Positions 1 to 9,809 of a DNA stretch of 64,000 bases are shown in pieces. The notes below the pieces were generated by a model, which ran no database searches, was not told where the DNA came from, and was given only the letters and a program-made list of their open reading frames with translations. The DNA lies in contig JAUXNG010000095.1 in NCBI GenBank assembly GCA_030682835.1, positions 124,001-188,000 on the forward strand. Reading direction: 5' to 3'. This DNA comes from Hydrogenophaga sp. Its GTDB lineage: Bacteria; Pseudomonadota; Gammaproteobacteria; Burkholderiales; Burkholderiaceae_C. How positions within the stretch are numbered: the stretch's first letter is position 1; each line of letters opens with the position of its first letter. Made by a program: the position numbers and the translations under genes.

Positions 1-814
1 GCACCACAAGTGACTGCGCCGTGACGGCATCCTGTGCCGTGGGCGGTTGCAGGTCCACCCGGCGGCGCACCGTCAGGTAATCCGGCTGCCAGCCGCGTGC
101 GGCCAGCGCGTGCATGGCGCGGGTTTCGAGCCCTTCGCGGTGGGCCGGCAGCCCATCGGCGGCAGCCAGCGCATCGCGCGCCAGGGCACGCAGCGCCAGC
201 GACAGCTGGACCGCTTCTTCGCGCTCCGTTTCGTTGAGGTAGCCGTTGCGCGAGCTCAGCGCCAGGCCGTCGGGCGCACGTTGGGTCTCGGCGCCAATGA
301 CCGTGACCGGCAAGGCGAACTGCTGCACCATGCGCCGGATCACCATCTGCTGCTGGTAGTCCTTCTTGCCGAACACGGCGTAGCGCGGGCCCTTGGCCTG
401 CGAGAACACGCACTGGAACAGCTTCATCACCACCGTGCTCACGCCCACGAAGAAGCCGGGGCGGAAATGCCCTTCCAGAATGTCGGCCAGCTCGCTGGGC
501 GGCTGTACCTTGAAGCCCTGTGGCTCGGGGTACAGATCCTTCTCGGAGGGCGCAAACACCAGGTCGCAGCCCTCGGTAGCCAGTTTGTCGCAGTCGGCCT
601 GCAAGGTGCGGGGGTAGGTGTCGAAATCCTCGTGCGGCGCGAACTGCAGGCGGTTCACAAAGATGCTGGCCACCGTCACGTCACCCAGCGGCTTCGCCGT
701 GCGCACCAGGTCCAGGTGCCCAGCGTGCAGGTTGCCCATGGTGGGCACGAACGCAGGCGAGTCGTAGGGCTGGAGCGCGGCGCGCAGGTCTTCGAGGGTG
801 TGGACGAGTTTCAT
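1..814 (-). CDS. panC: pantothenate synthetase (partial, C-terminal end outside window)
   Basis: Cytoplasmic ATP-dependent ligase that joins pantoate to beta-alanine in pantothenate/CoA synthesis. About 271 codons are visible from an ATG at 814. Residues 24-33 read [10 protein letters not shown], the nucleotide-binding HIGH-like motif of the family; GKKDYQQ (149-155) and LSSRN (about 186-190) are further family hallmarks. The family is about 280 residues long, so only the last few residues should be missing beyond base 1. It lies 120 bp downstream of panB on the same strand, so the two pantothenate genes are probably co-transcribed. The identity is clear; only the 3' end cannot be checked. 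Confidence 0.96.
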   Translation of the reverse strand, partial: MKLVHTLEDLRAALQPYDSPAFVPTMGNLHAGHLDLVRTAKPLGDVTVASIFVNRLQFAPHEDFDTYPRTLQADCDKLATEGCDLVFAPSEKDLYPEPQGFKVQPPSELADILEGHFRPGFFVGVSTVVMKLFQCVFSQAKGPRYAVFGKKDYQQQMVIRRMVQQFALPVTVIGAETQRAPDGLALSSRNGYLNETEREEAVQLSLALRALARDALAAADGLPAHREGLETRAMHALAARGWQPDYLTVRRRVDLQPPTAQDAVTAQSLVV

Positions 815-837
815 AAACGATAGAGGGGAAGCTATTC

Positions 838-930
838 CAGGGGCGCCGCGGAACCGCCCTTCGTCAGGCTCAGGACGGGCCGCCAGCGCCGCCCCCTAAG
901 GGGGTCGCGCGCAGCGCGGCAGGGGTGGTC
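838..930. repeat. GC-rich intergenic repeat (family B copy)
   Basis: The panB-panC gap carries a GC-rich imperfect palindrome containing CCCCCTAAGGGGG, followed by GCGCGCAGCGCGGCA. Related blocks (a CCCCC...GGGGG core plus a nearby CGCGGCA or CCGGCAAGCCGG-type arm) recur at 23.62, 28.8, 50.71 and 57.51 kb, always between genes. This is a dispersed non-coding repeat, possibly an RNA-level stem-loop or weak terminator. Copies are similar in layout rather than identical. Confidence 0.5.
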
Positions 931-934
931 TTGT

Positions 935-1822
935 TCACCAGGCGTGCAGGGCGTCGTCCGGGAACGAGCCGTTCTTGACGGCGGCCACATAGGCCGCCAT
1001 GGCGTCGCGCACGCTGGCCTGGCCCTCCATGAAGTTGCGCACGAACTTGGGATTCTTGCCCAGGTTGATGCCCAGCATGTCGTGCATCACCAGCACCTGG
1101 CCGGCCGTGCCCTTGCCGGCGCCGATGCCAATGGTGTGGCAGGTCTTGAGTTCTTCGGTGATCTCGCGGGACACGGCGGCCGGCACCATTTCCAGCACCA
1201 GCATGTTGGCGCCGGCGTCCTGCAGTTCCAGCGCCTGGCGGCGCAGCGTGAGGGCGGCGGCCTCGCCACGGCCCTGCACCCGGTAGCCGCCCAGCGCGTG
1301 CACGGTCTGGGGCGTGAGGCCGAGGTGGGCACACACGGGAATGCCGCGCTCGACCAGGAAGCGCACGGTCTCGGCCGTCCAGCCGCCGCCTTCGAGTTTG
1401 ACCATGTGGGCGCCCGCGCGCATCAGCTCGGCGGCGCTGCGCAGCGCCTGTTCTTTGCCTTCGTGGTAGCTGCCAAAGGGCAGGTCGCCAATCACCCAGG
1501 CCGTGGCCTGCACGCGCTGCAGGCCGCGCACCACGCTTTCGGTGTGGTAACGCATGGTCTCCAGCGTCACGCCGACCGTGCTGGACAGGCCCTGGCAGAC
1601 CATGCCCAGCGAGTCGCCGACGAGGATGCACTCGACCCCGGCGGCGTCGGCCACGGCGGCGAACGTGGCGTCGTAGGCGGTGAGCATGGTGATTTTTTCA
1701 CCGCGCTCGCGCATCTCCATCAGCCGCGGCAGGCTCACCGGCTTGCGCTGGGGCAAGGGCGATGCAGCGGGTAGCGTGCCGTACGGGGTGGCCGTGGGCG
1801 CAGCGGGGGCGGTGATGCTCAT
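935..1822 (-). CDS. panB: 3-methyl-2-oxobutanoate hydroxymethyltransferase
   Basis: Ketopantoate hydroxymethyltransferase transfers a one-carbon unit from methylene-tetrahydrofolate to 2-oxoisovalerate, the first committed step to pantothenate. The 295-residue product has the TIM-barrel signatures of the family, such as TAYDA (48-52) and [10 protein letters not shown] (66-75), and the VKLEGG segment. It is about 30 residues longer at the N-terminus than the E. coli enzyme; the extension is Ala/Pro-rich, so a start nearer residue 36 cannot be excluded. It is divergent from nadC and upstream of panC. Confidence 0.96.
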   Translation of the reverse strand: MSITAPAAPTATPYGTLPAASPLPQRKPVSLPRLMEMRERGEKITMLTAYDATFAAVADAAGVECILVGDSLGMVCQGLSSTVGVTLETMRYHTESVVRGLQRVQATAWVIGDLPFGSYHEGKEQALRSAAELMRAGAHMVKLEGGGWTAETVRFLVERGIPVCAHLGLTPQTVHALGGYRVQGRGEAAALTLRRQALELQDAGANMLVLEMVPAAVSREITEELKTCHTIGIGAGKGTAGQVLVMHDMLGINLGKNPKFVRNFMEGQASVRDAMAAYVAAVKNGSFPDDALHAW

Positions 1823-1896
1823 GTCGGTAAGCCTCGGTTGGGTGCGTGGCGATCAGAATGGGGGCACTATATTCGATCCCGTTATGCTTGCCCCCC

Positions 1897-2754
1897 ATGA
1901 AACACCTGTCTGAATTCACCGCGGTCGATCTGGCCGAGCTGGCCCGGCGCGATGTGGCGCGGGCCCTGGAGGAAGATGTCGGCGCTGGCGACCTCACCGC
2001 CGCCCTGGTCGACGGTTCGCGACGCACCACCGCACGCATCCTGGCGCGCGAAGCGGCCGTGATCTGCGGAACCCCATGGGTGGAAGCGGCCGTGCTCGCG
2101 CTGGACCCGCAGGCGCGGCTGACCTGGCACGTGGGCGAAGGCCAGCGGTGTGCGTCCGACCAGGTGGTGGTGCACATCGAGGGATCGGCCCGCCAACTGC
2201 TCACCGCCGAGCGCACCGCGCTCAACTTCCTGCAACTGCTCTCGGCCGTGGCCACCAAGACCGCCACCTACGTGCAGGCCGTCGCCGGCACGCGGGCGCA
2301 GATCGTCGACACCCGCAAGACGCTGCCGGGCTTGCGCCTGGCGCAGAAGTACGCCGTGACCACGGGTGGCGGTGTGAACCACCGAGTCGGCCTGTACGAC
2401 GCCGTGCTCATCAAGGAAAACCACATCGCGGCAGCCGGCGGCGTGGCGGCGGTGCTGCAGCGCGTGCGCGAGACATCGCCCCAGGCCCGCTTTGTCGAGA
2501 TCGAGGTGGAGACGCTGGAGCAGCTGGACGCAGCCCTGGCCTGCGGCGCCACCATGGTGCTGCTGGACAACATGGACTTGCCCACGCTGCACGAGGCGGT
2601 GCGTCGAAACGCCGGGCGGGCGGTGCTGGAGATTTCGGGTGGTGTGAACCTGGAAACCGTGCGCGCCCTTGCAGAAACCGGGGTTGACCGCATCTCCATC
2701 GGAGCCCTGACGAAGGACGTGAAAGCCACCGACTTTTCCATGCGGATGGACTGA
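1897..2754 (+). CDS. nadC: nicotinate-nucleotide pyrophosphorylase (carboxylating)
   Basis: Quinolinate phosphoribosyltransferase makes nicotinate mononucleotide from quinolinate and PRPP, the third step of de novo NAD synthesis. The 285-residue product has the family motifs: [10 protein letters not shown] near the N-terminus, [10 protein letters not shown], and the C-terminal LEISGGV barrel strand. I chose the ATG at 1897; in-frame codons upstream to 1846 give a non-family N-terminus. A TATGCT hexamer ends 7 bp before this ATG, so the mRNA could be leaderless. It is followed 4 bp later by nadA. Confidence 0.96.
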   Translation: MKHLSEFTAVDLAELARRDVARALEEDVGAGDLTAALVDGSRRTTARILAREAAVICGTPWVEAAVLALDPQARLTWHVGEGQRCASDQVVVHIEGSARQLLTAERTALNFLQLLSAVATKTATYVQAVAGTRAQIVDTRKTLPGLRLAQKYAVTTGGGVNHRVGLYDAVLIKENHIAAAGGVAAVLQRVRETSPQARFVEIEVETLEQLDAALACGATMVLLDNMDLPTLHEAVRRNAGRAVLEISGGVNLETVRALAETGVDRISIGALTKDVKATDFSMRMD

Positions 2755-2758
2755 ACCC

Positions 2759-3862
2759 ATGAACACCGAGACATTGATCGACGTCGAATACGAACAGCCG
2801 GCCTGTCCCACGCAGCACGCTTGGGCGCGGGTGCCGGTGGAGCCGGGGCCGAAGCAGCGCGCCGAGCTCAAGGACAAGATCCGCCGCCTGCTGGAGGAGC
2901 GCAACGCGGTCATGGTGTCGCACTACTACGTGCACCCGGACCTGCAAGACCTGGCGATCGAGACCGGCGGCATTGTCAGCGATTCGCTGGAAATGGCGCG
3001 CTTCGGGCGCGACCACGCGGCCCAGACGCTGGTGGTCAGCGGCGTGCGCTTCATGGGCGAGACGGCCAAGATGCTGAGCCCGGAGAAAACCGTGCTGATG
3101 CCTGACCTGGACGCCAACTGCTCGCTCGACCTGGGCTGCCCCATCGACGAGTTCAGCGCCTTCTGCGACGCCCATCCGGACCGCACCGTGGTGGTCTATG
3201 CCAACACCAGTGCGGCGGTGAAGGCGCGCGCCGACTGGCTGGTGACGTCCAGCTGCGCGCTGGACATCGTGAACGCGCTGAAGGAGAAGGGCCACAAGAT
3301 CCTGTGGGCGCCCGACCGGCACCTGGGTGGCTACATCCAGCGCGAGACCGGGGCCGACATGGTGATGTGGAACGGCTCGTGCATCGTGCACGACGAGTTC
3401 AAGGCCTTCGAGCTGGAAGCGCTGAAGAAAGAGCACCCTCTGGCCAAGGTGCTGGTGCACCCCGAGAGCCCGGCCGACGTGATTGCGCTGGCCGATGCCG
3501 TGGGCTCCACCTCCGCCATTCTGAAGGCCGCCCGCGAGCTGGACGCCCCCGAATTCATCGTCGCCACCGACAACGGCATGATGCACATGCTGCGCCAGCA
3601 GAACCCCGGCAAGGTGTTCCTTGAAGCGCCTACCGCCGGCAACAGCGCCACCTGCAAGAGCTGCGCGCACTGTCCCTGGATGGCCATGAACGGCCTGGCC
3701 GGCGTGGCACAGGTGCTGGAAAAGGGCCTGAACGAGATCCACGTGGACCCGGCCATCATTCCGCGGGCGCGCCTTCCGATCGACCGCATGCTCGCCTTCA
3801 CGGCCGCGCACAAAGCCGGGCAGGACGCCGGCGCGCTGGTGCCGAACATCGGCGCGGCCTGA
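2759..3862 (+). CDS. nadA: quinolinate synthase A
   Basis: [4Fe-4S] enzyme that condenses iminoaspartate with dihydroxyacetone phosphate to quinolinate. The 367 residues carry the cluster ligands expected in the family: C121 in DANCSLD, C208 in WNGSC, and the C-terminal CKSCAHC segment (C299, C302, C305). The substrate-site segment VSHYYVHPD is also present. It starts 4 bp after nadC ends, so the two are an operon. nadB, which supplies the iminoaspartate, is convergent on the other strand, so all three de novo NAD genes are together. Confidence 0.97.
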   Translation: MNTETLIDVEYEQPACPTQHAWARVPVEPGPKQRAELKDKIRRLLEERNAVMVSHYYVHPDLQDLAIETGGIVSDSLEMARFGRDHAAQTLVVSGVRFMGETAKMLSPEKTVLMPDLDANCSLDLGCPIDEFSAFCDAHPDRTVVVYANTSAAVKARADWLVTSSCALDIVNALKEKGHKILWAPDRHLGGYIQRETGADMVMWNGSCIVHDEFKAFELEALKKEHPLAKVLVHPESPADVIALADAVGSTSAILKAARELDAPEFIVATDNGMMHMLRQQNPGKVFLEAPTAGNSATCKSCAHCPWMAMNGLAGVAQVLEKGLNEIHVDPAIIPRARLPIDRMLAFTAAHKAGQDAGALVPNIGAA

Positions 3863-4170
3863 GCGGGGGCGGCTGTTCAAGCTGGGCCTGCTCCATCCGT
3901 CGGGGCTGAGCCTGTAGAAGCCCTGATGCGCTGCGCGTCTGAGCCCTTCGACAAGCTCAGGGCGAACGGAGAAACTGGGGCTACGAATCTGGAGCCTACC
4001 CGGGCCACCCCCACCGTTCGGGCTGAGCCTGTCGAAGCCCTTGTGCGACGCACCGTGTGAACCCTTCGACAAGCTCAGGGCGAACGGAGTAGCACGTGCC
4101 TCAGGGTACTCTGTGCGAAGGGAACCGCGCCACCCTCACCGTGCTCAGCGCGAACACAGCCGCACTGCAA
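3863..4170. repeat. nadA-nadB gap with two REP-like repeat pairs
   Basis: This 308-bp gap between convergent genes holds no gene. It contains copies of a REP-like repeat in alternating orientation: CTGAGCCTGTAGAAGCCC (about 3905-3922), CCCTTCGACAAGCTCAGGG (3944-3962), GTTCGGGCTGAGCCTGTCGA (4016-4035) and CCCTTCGACAAGCTCAGGG (4062-4080). Neighbouring copies are head-to-head and could fold into long hairpins. The same unit occurs at 17.37-17.53 kb and 22.08-22.16 kb. The arrangement resembles BIME elements of enterobacteria and may stop transcription from both sides. Confidence 0.8.
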
Positions 4171-5775
4171 TCACCTCGCCGGTGGCACCAGGATGGTGGG
4201 TTTCGCCTCGTCCAGCAGCCCAGGGTAGTCGCGGCTGTAGTGCAGGCCCCGGCTTTCGTGGCGCAGCATGGCGCTCATGACGATCAGGTCGGCCACCTGC
4301 ACCAGGTTTCGCAGTTCCAGCAGGTCGCGCGTGACGTGGAACTGCGAATAGAACTCGTGAATTTCGCGTTGCAGCAAGGTGATGCGGTGCGCCGCGCGCT
4401 CCAGCCGCTTGTTGGTGCGCACGATGCCGACGTAATCCCACATAAAGCGGCGCAGTTCGTCCCAGTTGTGCGAGATCACCACCTGTTCGTCGGCGTCCGT
4501 GACGCGGCTGTCGTCCCACAGGGGCATGTTCGGGGTCGGGGGAGGCGCCGCATGGCGAATCGCGGCCACCGCACCCTGCGCGAACACCATGCACTCCACC
4601 AGTGAATTGCTGGCCAGGCGGTTGGCGCCGTGCAGGCCGGTGCAGGTGGTTTCGCCCACGGCGTACAGGCCCGCCAGATCGGTGTGGCCCGCCAGGTCGG
4701 TCATCACGCCGCCACAGGTGTAATGCGCCGCCGGCACCACCGGGATCGGCTCCTTGGTGATGTCGATCCCCAGTTCGGCGCACCGGGCCAGGATGTTGGG
4801 AAAGTGCTCGTGCAGGAACTCGGCTGGCTGGTGCGAGATGTCCAGGTGCACGCAGTCCAGGCCATGCTTCTTCATCTCGAAGTCGATGGCGCGTGCCACC
4901 ACGTCACGCGGCGCCAGTTCGGCGCGGGGGTCGTGGTCGGGCATGAAGCGGTGGCTGCCCAGGTGCGGCGGCAACTTCAGATGGCCACCTTCGCCCCGCA
5001 CGGCTTCGGTGATGAGGAAGCTCTTGGCGTGCGGGTGGTACAGGCAGGTGGGATGGAACTGGATGAACTCCATGTTGCCCACGCGGCAGCCGGCACGCCA
5101 GGCGGCGGCAATGCCGTCGCCGGTGGCGGTGTCGGGGTTGGTGGTGTAGAGGTAGACCTTGCCCGCGCCACCCGTGGCCAGCACAGTGTGCGTGGCCGCG
5201 AAGGTGAGCACCTGGTCGCTGGCCACGTCAAGCACGTAGGCGCCGTGGCAGCGGCCGGAAGCGGCGGCCGGGCTGTGGTCGGGCAGCTTGCGGTCGGTGA
5301 TCAGGTCCACCAGCATGTGGTGCTCGAACACCTGGATGCTGGGAGTGTCTTTCAGGCGCTGCAGCAGCGTGGCCTGCACGGCGGCGCCGGTGGCGTCGGT
5401 GGCGTGCACGATCCGGCGGTGCGAATGGCCGCCTTCGCGCGTGAGGTGCAGGCCGCCGTTCTCCAGCGTGAAGGGCACGCCGAGTTCCTGCAGCCAGGCC
5501 ACGGCGGCGGGCGCATGCTCGACGGTGAAACGGGTGGCGTCGAGGTCGCACAGGCCGGCTCCGGCCACCAGCGTGTCGTCCACGTGCGACTCGAAGCTGT
5601 CGTTCTGGCCCAGCACGGCCGCAATGCCCCCCTGGGCCCAGTTGCTGGAGCCGTCGCTCAAGGCCCGTTTGGTGACCACGGCCACGCGGTGGGTGGACGA
5701 CAGGTTCAGGGCCGCGGTCAGTCCGGCCAGGCCGCTGCCGATAACAAGGACGTCGAATTGAAGGGTGGTGCTCAT
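4171..5775 (-). CDS. nadB: L-aspartate oxidase
   Basis: FAD enzyme that oxidises L-aspartate to iminoaspartate for NadA. From the ATG at 5775 the product has 534 residues. The N-terminus carries the dinucleotide-binding fold VIGSGLAGLTAALNL; SNWAQGGIAAVL follows, and the succinate-dehydrogenase-type active-site segments (GGAGKVY, HPTCLYHP, CGGVMTDLAGHTDL) are in order. A TTG 12 bases upstream also keeps the frame open, but the ATG gives the usual start. It lies 17 bp downstream of scpA on the same strand. Confidence 0.97.
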   Translation of the reverse strand: MSTTLQFDVLVIGSGLAGLTAALNLSSTHRVAVVTKRALSDGSSNWAQGGIAAVLGQNDSFESHVDDTLVAGAGLCDLDATRFTVEHAPAAVAWLQELGVPFTLENGGLHLTREGGHSHRRIVHATDATGAAVQATLLQRLKDTPSIQVFEHHMLVDLITDRKLPDHSPAAASGRCHGAYVLDVASDQVLTFAATHTVLATGGAGKVYLYTTNPDTATGDGIAAAWRAGCRVGNMEFIQFHPTCLYHPHAKSFLITEAVRGEGGHLKLPPHLGSHRFMPDHDPRAELAPRDVVARAIDFEMKKHGLDCVHLDISHQPAEFLHEHFPNILARCAELGIDITKEPIPVVPAAHYTCGGVMTDLAGHTDLAGLYAVGETTCTGLHGANRLASNSLVECMVFAQGAVAAIRHAAPPPTPNMPLWDDSRVTDADEQVVISHNWDELRRFMWDYVGIVRTNKRLERAAHRITLLQREIHEFYSQFHVTRDLLELRNLVQVADLIVMSAMLRHESRGLHYSRDYPGLLDEAKPTILVPPAR

Positions 5776-5792
5776 GGGGATTCGCAAAGCAT

Positions 5793-6638
5793 TCAGGTGG
5801 GCGTGTAGGCCAGGCGCACGTAGATCGGCGCGAAGGCCTCCGCCTGGGTCAGCTCGATGAGCGTTTCCTTGGCCAGTTCCAGCATGGCAATGAAGGTGAC
5901 GACCAGCACCGGCTGGCCACGCGACGGGTCGAACAGTTCGCCGAACTCGACGAACTTGCGCCCCTGCAGGTGGCGCAGCACGATGCTCATGTGTTCGCGC
6001 ACCGAGAGTTCTTCGCGGCTGATCCTGTGATGCTGCACCAGCTTCGCTCGCCTGAGGATGTCGCGCCAGGCGGTCTGCAGGTCAACCGCGCTCACGTCGG
6101 GGAAGCGCGGCACCAGCGACTGCTCCACAGTGACCTGGGCGCGCAGGAAATCGCGCCCGTACTGGGGCTGGTCGGCCAGGCGCTGGGCTGCCAGCTTCAT
6201 CTGCTCGTATTCGAGCAGGCGGCGCACCAGCTCGGCCCGGGGATCTTCGGCTTCCTCGCCCTCGGCCACCTTCTTCGGCGGCAGCAGCATGCGCGACTTG
6301 ATCTCGATCAGCATGGCCGCCATGAGCAGGTACTCGGCCGCCAGTTCCAGGTTGCCGGAGCGGATTTCGTCCACGTAGCTCAGGTACTGGCGGGTCACCG
6401 CCGCCATGGGAATGTCGAGGATGTTGAAGTTCTGTTTGCGGATCAGGTACAGCAGAAGATCCAGCGGCCCTTCGAAGGCTTCCAGGAACACCTGGAGCGC
6501 ATCGGGCGGGATGTAAAGGTCCCGGGGCATGGCGAACAGCGGTTCGCCATAGAGGCGGGCCAGCGCCACGTGGTCGACCACGCGGGGCAACACGGCGTCC
6601 AGCCCGGGTGGGGCGGCGTCGAGCGCCTCGTTGCTCAT
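5793..6638 (-). CDS. scpA: segregation and condensation protein A
   Basis: Kleisin subunit of the SMC-ScpAB condensin complex, needed for chromosome compaction and segregation. The 281-residue product begins MSNEALDA at 6638 and contains the kleisin N-terminal signature FEGPLDLLLYLI followed by NILDIPM, then AEYLLMAAMLIEIKSRMLLP. In-frame sequence upstream of 6638 is low-complexity and covers the DUF3460 gene, so it is not used. No scpB is visible in the window. The gene follows the DUF3460 gene by 19 bp, an arrangement usual in Burkholderiales. Confidence 0.95.
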   Translation of the reverse strand: MSNEALDAAPPGLDAVLPRVVDHVALARLYGEPLFAMPRDLYIPPDALQVFLEAFEGPLDLLLYLIRKQNFNILDIPMAAVTRQYLSYVDEIRSGNLELAAEYLLMAAMLIEIKSRMLLPPKKVAEGEEAEDPRAELVRRLLEYEQMKLAAQRLADQPQYGRDFLRAQVTVEQSLVPRFPDVSAVDLQTAWRDILRRAKLVQHHRISREELSVREHMSIVLRHLQGRKFVEFGELFDPSRGQPVLVVTFIAMLELAKETLIELTQAEAFAPIYVRLAYTPT

Positions 6639-6657
6639 GCCGGTGGCGCGGCGGGGG

Positions 6658-6870
6658 TCAGCTGTGGTCAGAGCCGGTCTGGTACACGTAGGGCTTCTGT
6701 GCCACGCGCGCCAGCTGGGCGTCGGCCTGGAAGTTGCGGTCGATCTGTTTGTCCCACAGAAGCGCGCGGCCCTTGCGCTGATCCTGCTCGATGTGCGGCT
6801 GATCGGCCTTGAGCTGCTCGATGAACTGTGTCGCTTCTGACGTGTAGTGCGGGCGGGCAAAAAAGGACAT
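6658..6870 (-). CDS. DUF3460 family protein
   Basis: A 70-residue soluble protein starting MSFFARPHYTSEATQFI and containing the conserved stretch QRKGRALLWDK. This matches the DUF3460 family, small proteins of unknown function found in betaproteobacteria beside scpA and pantothenate genes, as here. No signal peptide or membrane segment is seen. The family assignment is from memory of its hallmark stretch; the function is unknown. Confidence 0.85.
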   Translation of the reverse strand: MSFFARPHYTSEATQFIEQLKADQPHIEQDQRKGRALLWDKQIDRNFQADAQLARVAQKPYVYQTGSDHS

Positions 6871-6978
6871 GGCGGGCAGGGCGGCAAGCGCACTGAAAGA
6901 TAAAACGCCGATTTTACGGCTTGGCCGTCAGAGGCACGTGGGGGCCGCCGTGGATGGCCCGGCGGCGGCGGTCAGGAT

Positions 6979-8052
6979 TCAGGCCAGGATGGCCGGCGTG
7001 TCCAGCGGCTCGACCGAGCGGCTGTTCCAGTTGAGCACGGTCTGCCGCACCACCATGCCCTGCGCCAGATCGGGAAACTCCCGGCGGATCACATCGCCGG
7101 CAAAGCGCGCCATGAAGCGCGACTTGAGCTCGGCACGGGCCCGGTCCACGCCCACGTCTTCATAAGGCACCGATGACATGAGCAGAAAGCCGTCGTTCGG
7201 TATCCGGCCGGCCGCCATGTTGCTGCGGATGATGCCGGCCGCCTTGCGGATCGGGTCGGCCAGATCGGGGCTGTAGGGGCCGATGATGAGGGCCAGGTTG
7301 GGCAGGTGCAACCAGTCGAAACCCCGCCCCACACAGATCATCCACTCGCGGTGCTCGATGTCGAGGTGGCGCTCGCGCTGGCGCAGCTCGGCGATGTGGC
7401 GGTGGTTGCCCTCCAGCAGGGGCAGCAGGTCCTCGCGCATGCGGGCGGGCATGTCGGGCAGCAGCATCTGCAGCCGCGCAGGCAGACCCGGCAGATCGGC
7501 CTCACCCAGGTCGGCCATGTTCAGCGTCTGGCCCTGTGCGCCGTGCAGCACCAGGGCTTCCTCGTCGGTCTCGAAACCGCACACCAGCGGGTACACGGTC
7601 TGGTGCTGCTGGCCAAACAGGGCACTCACCTCGTCGCGGATGCCGAAGGTGTGCGCGCGGGCGTCGTCGGTGCGGAAGTGAAAGCCGGCGCAACCCCGGC
7701 GCTCGTCACCTTTGGAGTAGTGGTAGGTGATGACCATCAGCGTCTGCCGCCCCTCGCGAAGCACCTTCTCCACCCCCGCCAGCAGCACCTCGCCCAGGTG
7801 CGGCCAGCCCAGGTGGAAGATGCCGCCCAGGTTGCGGAAGGGCTGGATGATGCCGCGCGGTGTCTGGGTGGCGATGGGGATGTTGATGCGCCCGTCCATG
7901 CACTTCATCACCATGATCGCGGTGGGGTGGCAGGCTAGGTAGCGCTGGCGGGCCAGCCAGGCCTCGGGGCTCGAGAAGTCCTGCGCGTGCCGCCGGGCAA
8001 GGGCAAACAGCCAGTCGATGCGTTCCTGAAGGGGTCGGTCCAGCGGTGCCAT
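6979..8052 (-). CDS. carboxysome-type (CsoSCA-like) beta-carbonic anhydrase
   Basis: A 357-residue protein, probably a cytoplasmic zinc enzyme interconverting CO2 and bicarbonate. Residues 50-55 read KCMDGR, matching the C-x-D-x-R zinc/dyad motif of beta-carbonic anhydrases. The second pair of ligands appears as H111 and C121 within HYSKGDERRGC. The roughly 10-residue spacing is unlike the H-x2-C of ordinary beta enzymes but like the divergent shell-associated CsoSCA type. No carboxysome genes are present. The gene begins 4 bp after the stop of the SulP transporter gene, so the two are coupled. Activity is inferred; no close characterised homologue is recalled. Confidence 0.7.
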   Translation of the reverse strand: MAPLDRPLQERIDWLFALARRHAQDFSSPEAWLARQRYLACHPTAIMVMKCMDGRINIPIATQTPRGIIQPFRNLGGIFHLGWPHLGEVLLAGVEKVLREGRQTLMVITYHYSKGDERRGCAGFHFRTDDARAHTFGIRDEVSALFGQQHQTVYPLVCGFETDEEALVLHGAQGQTLNMADLGEADLPGLPARLQMLLPDMPARMREDLLPLLEGNHRHIAELRQRERHLDIEHREWMICVGRGFDWLHLPNLALIIGPYSPDLADPIRKAAGIIRSNMAAGRIPNDGFLLMSSVPYEDVGVDRARAELKSRFMARFAGDVIRREFPDLAQGMVVRQTVLNWNSRSVEPLDTPAILA

Positions 8053-8056
8053 GGGT

Positions 8057-9709
8057 TCAGTCCTCCAGATCGATGTGCTGGGCGAAGCCCGAGCGTTCCA
8101 GCAGCGAACGCGGCTGCGGGTTGAGCCCCCACAGCACCAGGCGCGCACCGCGCTTGTGCAGGCAGCGCTGCAACTGCTCCAGCGCGTCCAGGCCGGTGGT
8201 GTCCAGCGAAATCAGTTGCCGCGTGTCCAGCCGCATCACGCTGCCGTCAGCCGCCGCTTCGGCGGCCCGTTGCAAGGGGTCGAGCTTGGCCACCGCGCCG
8301 AAGAACAGCGCGCCGTACAGGCGTGCTTCGGTGCGCTCGGCGCCTTGCTGCCCGATGTCGGCGCGGAACAGCTCGCTCTGGCGCCGCACAAAAAGCACCA
8401 CGGCCAGCACCAGGCCCAGCTCCACCGCCAGCGTGAGGTCGAACACGATGGTGACGAAGAAGGTGGACAGCATCATCAGCCGGTAGTGGTTACTGAACTG
8501 CTTGAGCCGCCCGAACTCACGCCACTCGCCCATGTTCCACGCCACGAACAGCAGCACGCCGGCCAGCACGGCCAGCGGAATGTGCGCGGCCAGCGGCGCG
8601 GCCAGCAGCACCACGGCGGCCAGCGTGGCCGCGTGCACCATGCCCGCCACGGGCGAGACAGCGCCCGCGCGGATGTTGGTGACGGTGCGGGCGATGGTGC
8701 CGGTGGCCGGCATGCCGCCGAAGAAGGGCACCACCGTGTTGGCAATGCCCTGCGCCATGAGTTCCTGGTTCGGGTCGTGCTTGGGCGCGTCGCCCAGCTG
8801 GTCGGCCACGCGCGCGCACAGCAGCGACTCGATGGCACCCAGCAGCGCAATGGTGAGCGTGGGCGTGACCAGCATCTTGGCCGTTTCCCACGAAAACGCC
8901 GGCAGCTCGAAGGTGGGCAGGCCTTGCGGAATGCCGCCGAAACGCGAGCCGATGGTCTCCACCGGCAGGCTCAGGGCCCAGGCCAGCAGGGAGAGGGTGA
9001 TGAGCGCCACGGCGGGCGCTGGCAGGCGCGAGGTGGCGCGCAGGGCGCTCACGGTGTCCAGCTTGTCGAGCTTGTCGAGATGGCGGCGAAACTGCGAGTC
9101 CACCGCCCAGAGGCGCGGCCAGACGAACAGCCCGAGCACGCAGACCAGCCCCAGCCCCAGCGCATAGGGGTTGAAGCTGCCGATGTGTCCCCCGATGGCG
9201 CCCAGCTGGTTGAAGAAGTCCGCCGGCATCCTGGCGATGTCCAGCCCCAGGAGGTCGCGCACCTGTGACAGCGCAATCAGCACCGCAATGCCGTTGGTGA
9301 AGCCAATCACCACGCTCACGGGCACGTAGCGCACCAGTGTGCCCAGGCGGAACAGGCCGAGCAGGAACAGCAGCACGCCCGCGCTCGCGGTCGAAATCAG
9401 CAGATTGGCCACGCCGTAGCGCTCGACGATGCCGTACACGATGACGATGAAGGCGCCTGCAGGCCCGCCGATCTGCACCGAGGTGCCGCCCAGGGCCGAG
9501 ATGAGGAAGCCCGCGATGATGGCCGTCCACAGGCCCGCTTGGGGGCTTAGCCCGCTCGCGATCGCAAACGCCATGGCCAGCGGCAGCGCCACGATGCCCA
9601 CCGTGGCTCCCGCACCCATGTCCTTGGCCAGCTTCTCGCCGTTGTAGCCCTTGAGGTCCTGCAGCAATCGGGGACGGAAACGCGCGAGCGGAGGCAGAGA
9701 CTTGAGCAT
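8057..9709 (-). CDS. SulP family inorganic anion transporter with STAS domain
   Basis: A 550-residue inner-membrane transporter. The N-terminal two thirds is hydrophobic and carries SulP hallmarks (ALPLAMAFAIASGLSPQAGL, GGPAGAF, GFTNGIAV). The last ~120 residues form a STAS domain with DTTGLDALEQL. SulP proteins carry sulfate, bicarbonate or other anions. The adjoining carbonic anhydrase gene suggests bicarbonate (BicA-like), which is inference. I used the ATG at 9709; a TTG two codons earlier is also in frame. It is the first gene of a two-gene unit. Confidence 0.9.
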   Translation of the reverse strand: MLKSLPPLARFRPRLLQDLKGYNGEKLAKDMGAGATVGIVALPLAMAFAIASGLSPQAGLWTAIIAGFLISALGGTSVQIGGPAGAFIVIVYGIVERYGVANLLISTASAGVLLFLLGLFRLGTLVRYVPVSVVIGFTNGIAVLIALSQVRDLLGLDIARMPADFFNQLGAIGGHIGSFNPYALGLGLVCVLGLFVWPRLWAVDSQFRRHLDKLDKLDTVSALRATSRLPAPAVALITLSLLAWALSLPVETIGSRFGGIPQGLPTFELPAFSWETAKMLVTPTLTIALLGAIESLLCARVADQLGDAPKHDPNQELMAQGIANTVVPFFGGMPATGTIARTVTNIRAGAVSPVAGMVHAATLAAVVLLAAPLAAHIPLAVLAGVLLFVAWNMGEWREFGRLKQFSNHYRLMMLSTFFVTIVFDLTLAVELGLVLAVVLFVRRQSELFRADIGQQGAERTEARLYGALFFGAVAKLDPLQRAAEAAADGSVMRLDTRQLISLDTTGLDALEQLQRCLHKRGARLVLWGLNPQPRSLLERSGFAQHIDLED

Positions 9710-9809
9710 CGGCAAATGTTACTGCCCGCGACAGTTCGCCGGACTTACACCAAGATGACAAGTTTCCAAGGGTTTACACTGACTTTTTATCGCCAGATGC
9801 GGAGTCGTC

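Noticed and set aside
44-823. Long plus-strand frame opposite panC
   Set aside because: It is antisense to panC, whose protein is unmistakable; the frame stays open because of high GC.
9754-9780. ATGACA / TACACT as a promoter for the BamE-like lipoprotein
   Set aside because: The spacer is only 14 bases, too short for a sigma-70 promoter.
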